64,000 nt of DNA from Ruminiclostridium cellobioparum subsp. termitidis CT1112 (GTDB taxonomy: Bacteria > Bacillota > Clostridia > Acetivibrionales > DSM-1351): contig NZ_AORV01000016.1 in assembly GCF_000350485.1 (NCBI RefSeq), positions 29,344 through 93,343 on the forward strand, in the 5' to 3' direction. Both the position numbers and the translations under genes were made by a program. The notes under the pieces are model-generated. The model made no database searches. It had not been told where the DNA came from and was given only the letters and a program-made list of their open reading frames with translations. Shown here one piece after another: positions 52,766-60,541 of this stretch (position 1 is its first letter; each line of letters opens with the position of its first letter).

Positions 52766-54484
52766 TCAGTCGGTAGTAAAAGAACTTTTAATTTGTCCGA
52801 ATTTTGTAGCAACATTTAATATGTTCTCAGAGTTTAGTATAACATCACCGGATATGCTATGGTGCCTTTCAACCTCTACCGCCATTTCCTGCGAGCTTGA
52901 GGCCATGTGGTTTATTTTATCTATGATTTTGTCAGAATTTTTTTCAAACAATTTTATATTGTCGGTAATTTGTTGAGCTTTTTCTGATATATCCATTACA
53001 TTTTTATGTGTAAGTGTTACTTTATTTAATATTTCATTAAATGCATTATTGGTGGTTTCGGCCATTTCCATGCCCTTATGCGAGATATGCCTGCCCCGTT
53101 CAGCCACCTTGAGGGCAGCCTCGGTACTGGATTGCATATCTTTAATTATATCTTCAACCTCAACGGCAGAATTTGCAGAGTTGTATGCCAGATTCTGTAT
53201 TTCCTGTGCAACCACCATAAAACCCTGACCGTATTCACCGGCTCTTGCCGCCTCTATGGACGCATTTAATGAAAGAAGCTTCGTTTGTCCCGATATATTT
53301 TTAATAGTACTGGTTATTTTAGTTATATCACTTGATCTTTTGTCTAAAATATTTACAAATTCCACCGTTTTATCGGAAACTTTCCCTATTTCAGAGATAA
53401 ATTCACCCAGTTCCTTTAATGTATTCATACCCTCGCAAGCGGCATTAATCATCACTTCACTGAGCTCGGTGGTAAAATTCACTTTCTGGGTTACATTTTC
53501 TATGGTATCTATAAGCTGCCCTGCTGATTCTGCCATCTGGAAAGCAAAAGTATTCTGCTCTTCAGAGTCTTCCGACATCCTTTTAGTCAACCCATAGACG
53601 TAGGATGTACTGTCGTCTGTTTTTCTGGCAATTTCATTCAGCTTATTGCTTGAAGCCGTCAACTCTTCAATTGACACACTAATTTCCGAAAGCAGCTTTT
53701 GAAAGCTTGAAAGCATTAAATTTAAACTTTGTGACAAATTAGTTATTTCAGGACCTCCCTGATTTGCTCCCGAACGGATTGAAAGCTTTCCCCTGCCTGC
53801 CAGTGTGACTGTGGCATTTATTTCCCTGATGGAGTTAATTATTCCCCTGGTACCCAGCATGCTCAGGACCAGTGCCAGAATAATGCAAACAACACCTGAA
53901 ATTATTGAAGCCATCTGTTGTTTATAAAGCAGTTTCAGATACGATGCCTTTGTTACTGCAACGGCATAAATCCAATCCTTCTCTATAACATATCCATAGG
54001 CAATGGTAACACTCTGACCCTTTAAGTCGGCTCCCACAGTTCCTTTTTTCTGCTTTAACATTTGGTCTATAATGCCGTCGGACAAATCCGACTTCTCATC
54101 TGTTTCTTTATTTACATTGTCTCTGTCAACAACTGTTCCGTCAGATTTCAATAAATATATTTGTGCATCAAAGCCGGCCTGTTTATAGCTGGATGCATCT
54201 TCGGTAAGAATATACTTTAATTTTCCGGAAAACTCCTTTGAGCTGTATGCACTGGTTAAGAGTGAAATCTGACGGACCAATGAATGGACTGAATTATCCA
54301 ATTGGCTGGAAATTAAATTTTCAAGATTGCTTTTACCGATTGAATAAGTAATTCCTGTTGTGATGGAAATTGCTGCTGTTATGATTATCAAAAACAAAGC
54401 AAGTATTCTTGTTCTGATCTTAATCGACTTGTATTTTTTTATAAAGAAAGCTATTAAATTTATTTTTGTAGATTTAAGATACAT
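52766..54484 (-). CDS. Methyl-accepting chemotaxis-type receptor with Cache sensor domain
   Basis: The product has 572 residues from the ATG at 54484; a GTG at 54496 is possible. A cytoplasmic N-terminus leads to membrane helix 1 (about 25-47), an extracellular Cache-like domain (about 48-180, with AQIYLLKSDGTVVDRDN and DWIYAVAVTKASY), helix 2 (about 185-210), a HAMP linker and a long helical signalling domain. The signalling tip motif ISGQTKLLSLNASIEAARAGEYGQGFMVVAQEIQNLA is diagnostic. Such receptors normally control CheA. Here the gene lies between pstA (22 bp upstream) and a response regulator (10 bp downstream), so it may connect phosphate or a related signal to regulation. Confidence 0.92.
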   Translation of the reverse strand: MYLKSTKINLIAFFIKKYKSIKIRTRILALFLIIITAAISITTGITYSIGKSNLENLISSQLDNSVHSLVRQISLLTSAYSSKEFSGKLKYILTEDASSYKQAGFDAQIYLLKSDGTVVDRDNVNKETDEKSDLSDGIIDQMLKQKKGTVGADLKGQSVTIAYGYVIEKDWIYAVAVTKASYLKLLYKQQMASIISGVVCIILALVLSMLGTRGIINSIREINATVTLAGRGKLSIRSGANQGGPEITNLSQSLNLMLSSFQKLLSEISVSIEELTASSNKLNEIARKTDDSTSYVYGLTKRMSEDSEEQNTFAFQMAESAGQLIDTIENVTQKVNFTTELSEVMINAACEGMNTLKELGEFISEIGKVSDKTVEFVNILDKRSSDITKITSTIKNISGQTKLLSLNASIEAARAGEYGQGFMVVAQEIQNLAYNSANSAVEVEDIIKDMQSSTEAALKVAERGRHISHKGMEMAETTNNAFNEILNKVTLTHKNVMDISEKAQQITDNIKLFEKNSDKIIDKINHMASSSQEMAVEVERHHSISGDVILNSENILNVATKFGQIKSSFTTD

Positions 54485-54505
54485 ATTGGGAATCACCAGC
54501 CTATT

Positions 54506-55396
54506 TTAATTTTTTGAGCCTGAAAACCTTACATTGAGCACTCTTCCTAAAAAACGGGATATTATATTGAATAAAAAAACTGAAATAATCAATATTGACG
54601 AAGCTCCGTCGGCAATTTGCCTGCTGTCGGGAGCCAAACCTTCAGAGTTGACCTTCCAAATATAAACGGCCAGAGTTTCAGCAGGTCTGAAAGGATTTAA
54701 CGGGGATCTGGCATGAAATGGATTTAAATCATGAAAATTAAGATTCGGACTGCTCATACCGGCTGTATACAGTAAAGCCGCAGCTTCTCCAAATACTCTT
54801 CCTGAAGTCATGATAAGCCCCGTAACAAGACCTGGCAATGCCGTCGGCAATATTACCCTGTAGATTGTCTGCCAGTGTGTGGCTCCCAGTGCCAGACTTG
54901 CTTCCTTTACTGTTTGCGGAACATTTCTGATTGCGTCTTCGCTTATTCTTGTAATGACCGGAAGGTTCAGAACTGCAACAGCCAATGCTCCGGAAAACAG
55001 TGTATACCCCCATCCTGTCATGGTGACAAAAACAAGGAGACCAAATAAGCCTATTACGATTGAAGGAAGAGAAGCCAACGCTTCAATACAAAAACGCACC
55101 ATATTGGTTATACGTCCTGGTTTGGCATATTCAGCCAGGTAGATTCCGGCTGATAATCCTATAGGAACAGTTATAAGCATGGATAAAAATACAAGATAAA
55201 GTGAATTGAACAGTTGAGGACCAATGCCGCCGCCTTCCTTCATAAATGTCGGGGCAGAGGTTATAAAATGTAAATTCAAGCGGTCTCTTCCCTGATATAT
55301 GATATATCCTACAAATAACATCAGCAATAAAATGAATCCTGTAGCTATTATATAAAAAACAACCGTGGCTAACTTATCTGCTGTTTTTGATTTCAT
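54506..55396 (-). CDS. pstA: Phosphate ABC transporter permease PstA
   Basis: The protein has 296 residues and six predicted membrane helices, beginning ATVVFYIIATGFILLLMLFVGYIIY. The coupling loop contains RNVPQTVKEASLALGATHWQTIYRVILPTALPGLVTG, the conserved PstA/PstC EAA motif. It pairs with PstC in high-affinity phosphate uptake. The gene starts 2 bp after pstC. The expected ATPase gene pstB and the regulator phoU do not follow; a chemoreceptor gene does. PstB must therefore be encoded elsewhere or the complex uses another ATPase. Confidence 0.93.
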   Translation of the reverse strand: MKSKTADKLATVVFYIIATGFILLLMLFVGYIIYQGRDRLNLHFITSAPTFMKEGGGIGPQLFNSLYLVFLSMLITVPIGLSAGIYLAEYAKPGRITNMVRFCIEALASLPSIVIGLFGLLVFVTMTGWGYTLFSGALAVAVLNLPVITRISEDAIRNVPQTVKEASLALGATHWQTIYRVILPTALPGLVTGLIMTSGRVFGEAAALLYTAGMSSPNLNFHDLNPFHARSPLNPFRPAETLAVYIWKVNSEGLAPDSRQIADGASSILIISVFLFNIISRFLGRVLNVRFSGSKN

Positions 55397-55398
55397 AA

Positions 55399-56316
55399 TT
55401 ATTTACTGCCTCCCTTGTTTCCTATTCTGTGAATTAAAACAATAAACAAAAATGACATTATCAAAAGCAGTAACGCCATAGACCATAAGGCATTATTCCA
55501 CACAGTCCCCATAGCTGTATTTCCCATATCCATTGTTATAATACTTGTCATATTTATTGTTGAATCCAGCGGCGAGCGCGGAATTCTTATGGTATTGCCC
55601 AGGACCATCTGAACCGCCAGGGCTTCACCGAACGCACGCGCCAAACCAAGTACAATTCCGGTCAAAATACCAGGAGTAGCAGAAGGAATAATTACTCTTC
55701 TGATTGTCTGCCAGCGCGTAGCCCCCAATGCAAGTGAAGCTTCATAATAGTCCCTGGGAATCGCTCTTATAGCATCTGCAGAAACGCTGGCAATGGTGGG
55801 AAATATCATTATGCACAGGACAAGTGAACCGGCAAGCAGACTGAAGCCAAGTCCGCCAAGGTTTTGCCTGATAAACGGTACCAGAACGCTTAAGCCGACC
55901 CAGCCATAAACTACCGATGGAATTCCGACAAATACCTCAATGGCCGGCTGTAATAACTTTTTACCTAATTTTGGCGATATCTCAGTCATAAATATGGCAA
56001 CTGCCACACTGAAGGGTGTGCTCATCAACAAAGCAAGCATGGACACCAAAACAGAGCCTGTTATAAAAATCAGCGCACCGATGGCCGGACCTCCATTTGC
56101 AGGAGCTCTGTCAGGTTTCCATACCGTTGAAAATAAAAATTCTATCGGTGAAAAATGATTGTTAAAGAACGTGGCCAATCCTTTTGTTGCTATGAACACA
56201 ACAAGACAAAGCGTCAGTATGATCAGAAACATCCCAAAAAAAGTTACTGCAAATTTACCGGAATATTCATGCTTGAAATAGTAATACCTGGATTTCATGT
56301 TTTTATTTTTCAACAT
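55399..56316 (-). CDS. pstC: Phosphate ABC transporter permease PstC
   Basis: The protein has 305 residues with about six membrane helices. Features are KFAVTFFGMFLIILTLCLVVFIATKGLATFF at the N-terminus, EVFVGIPSVVYGWVGLSVLVPFIRQNLGG and the coupling loop RAIPRDYYEASLALGATRWQTIRRVIIPSATPGILTG. With PstA it forms the membrane channel for phosphate. It lies 102 bp downstream of pstS, separated by an attenuator-like hairpin that would lower its level relative to the binding protein. It is tightly coupled to pstA. Confidence 0.93.
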   Translation of the reverse strand: MLKNKNMKSRYYYFKHEYSGKFAVTFFGMFLIILTLCLVVFIATKGLATFFNNHFSPIEFLFSTVWKPDRAPANGGPAIGALIFITGSVLVSMLALLMSTPFSVAVAIFMTEISPKLGKKLLQPAIEVFVGIPSVVYGWVGLSVLVPFIRQNLGGLGFSLLAGSLVLCIMIFPTIASVSADAIRAIPRDYYEASLALGATRWQTIRRVIIPSATPGILTGIVLGLARAFGEALAVQMVLGNTIRIPRSPLDSTINMTSIITMDMGNTAMGTVWNNALWSMALLLLIMSFLFIVLIHRIGNKGGSK

Positions 56317-56351
56317 ATATAATCATCCTTAACTGGATAGTTGTTTGGTTA

Positions 56352-56394
56352 ATATAAAAGGAAGCCGGTTAAAGCAACCAGTCTCCTTTTATAT
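56352..56394 (-). terminator. Attenuator-like hairpin between pstS and pstC
   Basis: ATATAAAAGGA (56352-56362) pairs with TCCTTTTATAT (56384-56394), with inner GGTT/AACC pairing in the loop. Such a partial terminator would give more binding protein than permease, or protect the pstS mRNA end. Confidence 0.6.
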
Positions 56395-56418
56395 TTAATG
56401 TATTATTAATCTGGATTC

Positions 56419-57366
56419 CTAGTTATCTCTGGATACTTTCATTTCGGAATTTGGAATATATCCGAGTTCAGTTATTGTCGGCTTGAATTCATCACTTGTC
56501 ATAAAGTCGAGGAATGCTTTCACAACACCGGTTGGCTCGCCTTTTGTATACATATGTTCATAAGCCCAGATTGGATAACTGCCGCTGGTAATATTCTCAA
56601 CCTTAGGTTCAATTCCTTCATATTTAAGTGCTTTAACAGTGGAATCAACATATGATAATGCAAGATAGGAAATTGCTCCGTCAGTATCGGCTATTGCCTT
56701 TTTAACCGTACCGGACTGGTCTTCTGTCAATGCCATACCTTCTGCTTCCTCAGCACCATCCAGGGCATATTTCTTAAAGGTTGCTCTGGTACCCGAAGAA
56801 CTTGGTCTGTTTACGATAACAATTTTCATGTCATCTCCGCCGGCATCTTTCCAATTTGTGATTTTTCCTGTAAAGATATCAATCAACTGCTGCTTTGTTA
56901 AGTTGTCTACCTTTACCTTTGGGTTTACAACTGTTGCAAAACCTACAACACATACTTTGTGATCAACCAGTGCTTTTGCCTGATCTTCAGGAAGCTTCTC
57001 AGCTGCATACACGTCCGAATTTCCAATATCTGCTCCGCCTTCGGAAACCTGCTTCAATCCGGTGCCGCTTCCGCCGCCCTGAACTTGAATATTTGCTTCC
57101 TTGTTTGTTTCCATAAAAATCTGAGCTGCTTTTTCTGCCAGAGGCTGGAGTGCTGATGATCCAACTGCCGTAGCTGATCCTGAGACACCTGCTGTTGATG
57201 ATGGTGCTGCTTCGGTACTGCTGCTTGCCGAAGACTCAACCTGAGTTGATCCTGAAGCTGAGGAATCTGCGGCAGTTTCATTATTTGAGCCACAGCCGAC
57301 CAAAGCCGTAGAAAGACTCATTGTTAATGCCAAAGATAAGATCACAGATTTCATAAGTTTTTTCAT
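56419..57366 (-). CDS. pstS: Phosphate-binding lipoprotein PstS
   Basis: The protein has 315 residues. The signal peptide ends in lipobox LVGC (Cys25), followed by a Ser/Ala/Thr/Glu-rich linker to about 60. The binding domain shows VGSSALQPLAEKAAQIF, IQVQGGGSGTGLKQVSEG, DIGNSD, DIFTGKITNWKDAGG and RPSSSGTRATFKKY, the standard phosphate-binding signatures of PstS. It sits outside the membrane and delivers phosphate to PstC/PstA. GGAGGG precedes the ATG. The upstream 240 bp to the divergent BlaI-type gene are AT-rich, and I could not assign a convincing Pho box there. Confidence 0.95.
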   Translation of the reverse strand: MKKLMKSVILSLALTMSLSTALVGCGSNNETAADSSASGSTQVESSASSSTEAAPSSTAGVSGSATAVGSSALQPLAEKAAQIFMETNKEANIQVQGGGSGTGLKQVSEGGADIGNSDVYAAEKLPEDQAKALVDHKVCVVGFATVVNPKVKVDNLTKQQLIDIFTGKITNWKDAGGDDMKIVIVNRPSSSGTRATFKKYALDGAEEAEGMALTEDQSGTVKKAIADTDGAISYLALSYVDSTVKALKYEGIEPKVENITSGSYPIWAYEHMYTKGEPTGVVKAFLDFMTSDEFKPTITELGYIPNSEMKVSRDN

Positions 57367-57544
57367 TTTTACTGACCCTCCAAATAGAAGTTATTTTGTT
57401 TACAAGATTCATTCTAATTTTTATTGATTAATTACAAATTAATGATGTGTAAAATCGAAGTTAACTCTTATTCATATTGGTTAAATATTTTTAATAAAAA
57501 TTTTTTTAACATAAAATATTTAATATCATTTATCAAAATCCTTC

Positions 57545-57595
57545 TTGCAAATCCGGTCTAATCATGATAGACTGTATCCAGTCTAATAAGTTTAG
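57545..57595 (+). promoter_or_regulatory. Promoter and operator of the second BlaI/BlaR pair
   Basis: TTGCAA (57545-57550), 17-bp spacer and TAGACT (57568-57573) form a promoter. An 18-bp palindrome, TAGACTG-TATC-CAGTCTA (57568-57585), covers the -10. Additional GTCTA and TTAGA half-sites lie on each side near 57557 and 57591, giving a ladder of sites. The sequence differs from the ACTAY-type operator of the first pair. Confidence 0.65.
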
Positions 57596-57610
57596 ATTGG
57601 AGAGAATGCC

Positions 57611-57988
57611 ATGACTAAAAACATAACGCTTACTGACGCAGAAGAAAAACTCGCGGCTTTGGTTTGGCGGGATGCGCCGTTGACCTCTCCGGAGTTGGTC
57701 GCGCTTGCGGAGCGAGAAATGGGTTGGAAAAAATCAACGACTTACACGGTGTTAAAGAAACTTTGCGACAAGGGCGTATTCAAAAACGAAAACGCAAATG
57801 TGTCTGTTGTGCTTACTCGTGACGAGCAAATAGCCCGCCAAAGCCGCCGCTATGTAGAAGATACTTTCGGCGGGTCGTTGCCGAAGTTCATCACTTCATT
57901 TTTCGGCGGCAGGAAACTAACGCCGGAACAAGCGGCAGAATTAAAACGTCTGATAGAAGAATATGAAGGGGGCGGTAATAATGGATAA
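57611..57988 (+). CDS. BlaI/MecI-family winged-helix repressor (second copy)
   Basis: The protein has 125 residues. The winged helix includes LTDAEEKLAALVWRDAPLTSPELVALAE and the recognition helix WKKSTTYTVLKKLCDKGVF near 38-56; the C-terminal helices (RKLTPEQAAELKRLIEEY) are for dimerisation. It overlaps the BlaR1-like gene by 8 bp. It is clearly related to, but distinct from, the repressor at 36336-36695, and its presumed operator differs, so the two systems should not cross-regulate. Codon choice is richer in GCG and GGC than most of the window, a hint of separate origin. The only visible targets are itself and its partner. Confidence 0.92.
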   Translation: MTKNITLTDAEEKLAALVWRDAPLTSPELVALAEREMGWKKSTTYTVLKKLCDKGVFKNENANVSVVLTRDEQIARQSRRYVEDTFGGSLPKFITSFFGGRKLTPEQAAELKRLIEEYEGGGNNG

Positions 57989-60101
57989 ACTGTTCCTCAC
58001 AATTCTAAATATGAGCCTAACCGGGGCATTTGTTATCGGGGCAATATGCCTTGCACGGCTTCCACTTAAAAAAGCCCCTAAAATAATTTCTTACTGCCTG
58101 TGGGCGGTAGCAGGATTTAGACTCGTTTTCCCGTTTTCCATTGAGAGCATATTTAGCTTGATTCCATTCAAGGCGCATACAATACCGACGGATATAGTCA
58201 TGCAGCCTGTGCCGCGCATTGACAGCGGCATATCCTTTGTAAATAATGCTGTCAGCAGTATTCTTCCCGCGGCCAAACCAACCGCGAGTGTAAACCCTTT
58301 GCAGATATGGATGGCGACTGGCGCGTGGCTTTGGTTTGGCGGCGTAGCCGTATTGTTCATTTACGGCGTGGTGTCTTTCTTTATCCTTAAACGGAATATG
58401 AGGGAAGCAGCCCACATCGAGGCCAATATCTACGAAGCGGAAAATATTAAATCGCCTTGTGTGTTGGGCGTTTTCAAACCGAAAATCTATCTGCCCATTG
58501 GCTTATCCGGGCAAGAAAAAATCTATATTGTCTTGCATGAACAGACACATATTCGGCGGCATGACCATATCATAAAATTCGTGGCGTATTTCATTTTGTG
58601 TGTGCATTGGTTTAATCCGCTGGCATGGGTGGCGTTCCTACTGATGGGCGTGGATATGGAAATGTCCTGTGACGAGCGTGTATTGAAAGAAATGGGTGGA
58701 GAAATAAAAAAGGATTATTCGCTGTCGCTGTTATCGTTGGCAACGGAACGGCGTATCATTGGCGGCAGTCCTCTTGCTTTCGGAGAGGGCGGTGTGAAAG
58801 GGAGAATAAAAAACGTACTGAATTTTAAGAAACCGTCCCGGATGATTATCGTTGTGTCAGTTGCGTTGGTTGCAGTATTGAGCGCGGGGTTTGCGGTTAA
58901 TCGTGCAACGGATGGAAATATATTAAATTCATTCATACCAATGTCCATGAAAAATGTTGATAAAGAGCCGCATTTTGCCGGGACTGTAACCGAAGTGCAT
59001 GATAATGCCATCCTTGTAAGTGTCAATGAGGGCGAGGACGCACGCAGAAGCAGCGACCTGATCAGTGTTTCTCTCAACGTGAAATTGAAAGACAGCATGA
59101 CCCATTTTACCGTTGGCGATAAGGTTATTGTCTATTATAACGGCGAAATCGCGGAGTCCTATCCGGCACAGGTAAATACCGTTTATGCCATTATACTGAC
59201 AAGCCCGGATATGCAGATAACGTCATCGGATGAGAATATCTCTGACATTGCTCAAAGAGTCGAAGATGGTCTGTTTGTTATAATGTCATCGCCACTTAGT
59301 TCATCCAATCCTCAGGACTATATCAACGAGCACTGGGAGGAGTATGAGAACCTTACGATGAAATATCCGGACGGTGTTTTGGAGTACCTGCTTTCTCAAT
59401 TTGAAGCGGGCAATTTCAGCGGTCTGCGCGGGCAGATTATGATGCGTATGTGCAAAGATATGCTGGGTGTCCAAAATAACGTAACCGATGAATCACTTTC
59501 GCCGCAAGAATGGTATCGACAGTTATCCATCATCAGCGAAATAAAACTCCCTGATTTTAAACCGGAAAATCCTTCTGGTGTCTATGATGGAGAGGTTGAT
59601 GGTAAAGTATACGGCGGCATTTTCAATTCAGCTATCTTGCAGCAATACGGCGGTTCCGAGAGCGGGTTTCTTATGTATGCACCCACTATTTATGACGCTT
59701 TTGAGGAATCCGGCAAGCTAAAAGTGTTTGTCACGGTATATTATGAGTATTACCGTTTATACGGTAGTACCTTGGAGAGCACAGGCGGCGCTGTGATTCC
59801 GGGTGCAATCATATTTCGGAGCGGCGATTACAGCAGCGGATGGGAATTTGAGGAATTTCTCGAAGTCGGTTCTGCAAATTTACCGGACGGCGCATATTTT
59901 GGCGACTCCATCCGTAAACTTTGTGTAATGCCAGTTTCGGGAAATGAAATAAAAGGACTCGCAGAAAAAATGACCTCTGATTATGCAAATGACGCTCGGC
60001 GAGAATTGCTTATGCAGAGTTTGAAAGAACATTTAACAGCACATGGGCAGACTGGCATATCTCTGAAAAAGCCGGACGGCAGTATGATTGAATTGAATTA
60101 A
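57981..60101 (+). CDS. BlaR1-like M56 metallopeptidase sensor with DUF3221-like extracellular domain
   Basis: The ATG at 57981 (GGGGGCGG upstream) is preferred to an ATG at 57963. The product has 706 residues, longer than BlaR1 (about 600). Membrane helices lie near 5-60 and 110-135, with the zinc site HEQTH near 188, NPLAWVAFLL and EMSCDE. After a helix near 290-310, the outer part begins with a beta domain resembling DUF3221/YobA (PHFAGTVTEVHDNAILVSVNEG... and FTVGDKVIVYYNGEIAESYPAQ). A C-terminal region of about 300 residues is not recognised. No penicillin-binding motif (SxxK) context typical of BlaR1 is evident. It probably senses an envelope signal and inactivates the co-encoded BlaI. 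Confidence 0.85.
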   Translation: MDKLFLTILNMSLTGAFVIGAICLARLPLKKAPKIISYCLWAVAGFRLVFPFSIESIFSLIPFKAHTIPTDIVMQPVPRIDSGISFVNNAVSSILPAAKPTASVNPLQIWMATGAWLWFGGVAVLFIYGVVSFFILKRNMREAAHIEANIYEAENIKSPCVLGVFKPKIYLPIGLSGQEKIYIVLHEQTHIRRHDHIIKFVAYFILCVHWFNPLAWVAFLLMGVDMEMSCDERVLKEMGGEIKKDYSLSLLSLATERRIIGGSPLAFGEGGVKGRIKNVLNFKKPSRMIIVVSVALVAVLSAGFAVNRATDGNILNSFIPMSMKNVDKEPHFAGTVTEVHDNAILVSVNEGEDARRSSDLISVSLNVKLKDSMTHFTVGDKVIVYYNGEIAESYPAQVNTVYAIILTSPDMQITSSDENISDIAQRVEDGLFVIMSSPLSSSNPQDYINEHWEEYENLTMKYPDGVLEYLLSQFEAGNFSGLRGQIMMRMCKDMLGVQNNVTDESLSPQEWYRQLSIISEIKLPDFKPENPSGVYDGEVDGKVYGGIFNSAILQQYGGSESGFLMYAPTIYDAFEESGKLKVFVTVYYEYYRLYGSTLESTGGAVIPGAIIFRSGDYSSGWEFEEFLEVGSANLPDGAYFGDSIRKLCVMPVSGNEIKGLAEKMTSDYANDARRELLMQSLKEHLTAHGQTGISLKKPDGSMIELN

Positions 60102-60146
60102 TGAGTAGTCGGGGAGTGCCACTTTGCCTCCCCGACTACTCATTAA
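60098..60146 (+). terminator. Strong terminator hairpin after the second BlaR1-like gene
   Basis: A perfect 19-bp stem (60098-60116 with 60128-60146) has an 11-base loop and is followed by TTGCTTTTTATTAT. It overlaps the stop codon. It may also serve the convergent csoR gene, although the minus-strand T run is weaker. Confidence 0.85.
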
Positions 60147-60200
60147 TTGCTTTTTATTATAATTCCATTTTTATAAAAACATAATTTACTTTCATTCCAA

Positions 60201-60476
60201 TTACTTCATAAAGGTTTGCATAGTCCTGGTAAGCTCATTTAAAGCCTTTTCCTTATCTTCAGATGATACAATATTTTCCAGGCATTTTAAGGAATGCTTT
60301 TCCAGTACGATACTTCCAACCTTATTTATGGCAGCCCTTACAGCGGCAATCTGAGTTAAAATATCGCCGCAGTTTTTATCTTCATCTATCATCTTGTGAA
60401 TGCCTTTTACCTGTCCCTCAATACGATTAAGCCGTTTAAGGATATCCTGCTTTGATTCTGAATTTCCTCCGGTCAT
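60201..60476 (-). CDS. csoR: CsoR/FrmR-family metal- or thiol-sensing repressor
   Basis: The protein has 91 residues and is all-helical. The family pattern LKRLNRIEGQVKGIHKMI is followed by Cys36, His61 and Cys65 (KNCGDIL and EKHSLKC). This is the C-H-C arrangement, with identical numbering, of the Cu(I) site in Mycobacterium CsoR; CstR-type persulfide sensors lack the His. It represses by binding TACCC...GGGTA palindromes, and three such sites lie in this window: before itself, before the glutaredoxin-like gene and before the polyferredoxin gene. It lies just downstream of the hybrid cluster protein gene with its own promoter. Confidence 0.9.
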   Translation of the reverse strand: MTGGNSESKQDILKRLNRIEGQVKGIHKMIDEDKNCGDILTQIAAVRAAINKVGSIVLEKHSLKCLENIVSSEDKEKALNELTRTMQTFMK

Positions 60477-60502
60477 AAAAAACCTCCTGTAAATCTGATA
60501 AA

Positions 60503-60540
60503 GGTATTATAATTATACCCTATGAAAATTCAATTTACAA
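60503..60540 (-). promoter_or_regulatory. csoR promoter with overlapping CsoR-type operator
   Basis: On the minus strand, TTGTAA (60535-60540), 17-bp spacer and TATAAT (60512-60517). The dyad GGTAT-N7-ATACC (60503-60519) covers the -10, indicating autorepression. Confidence 0.7.
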
Positions 60541-60541
60541 T

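Noticed and set aside
57367..57540. Pho-box-like TTAAC motifs upstream of pstS
   Set aside because: The few TTAAC matches are on the wrong strand or irregularly spaced in very AT-rich DNA.
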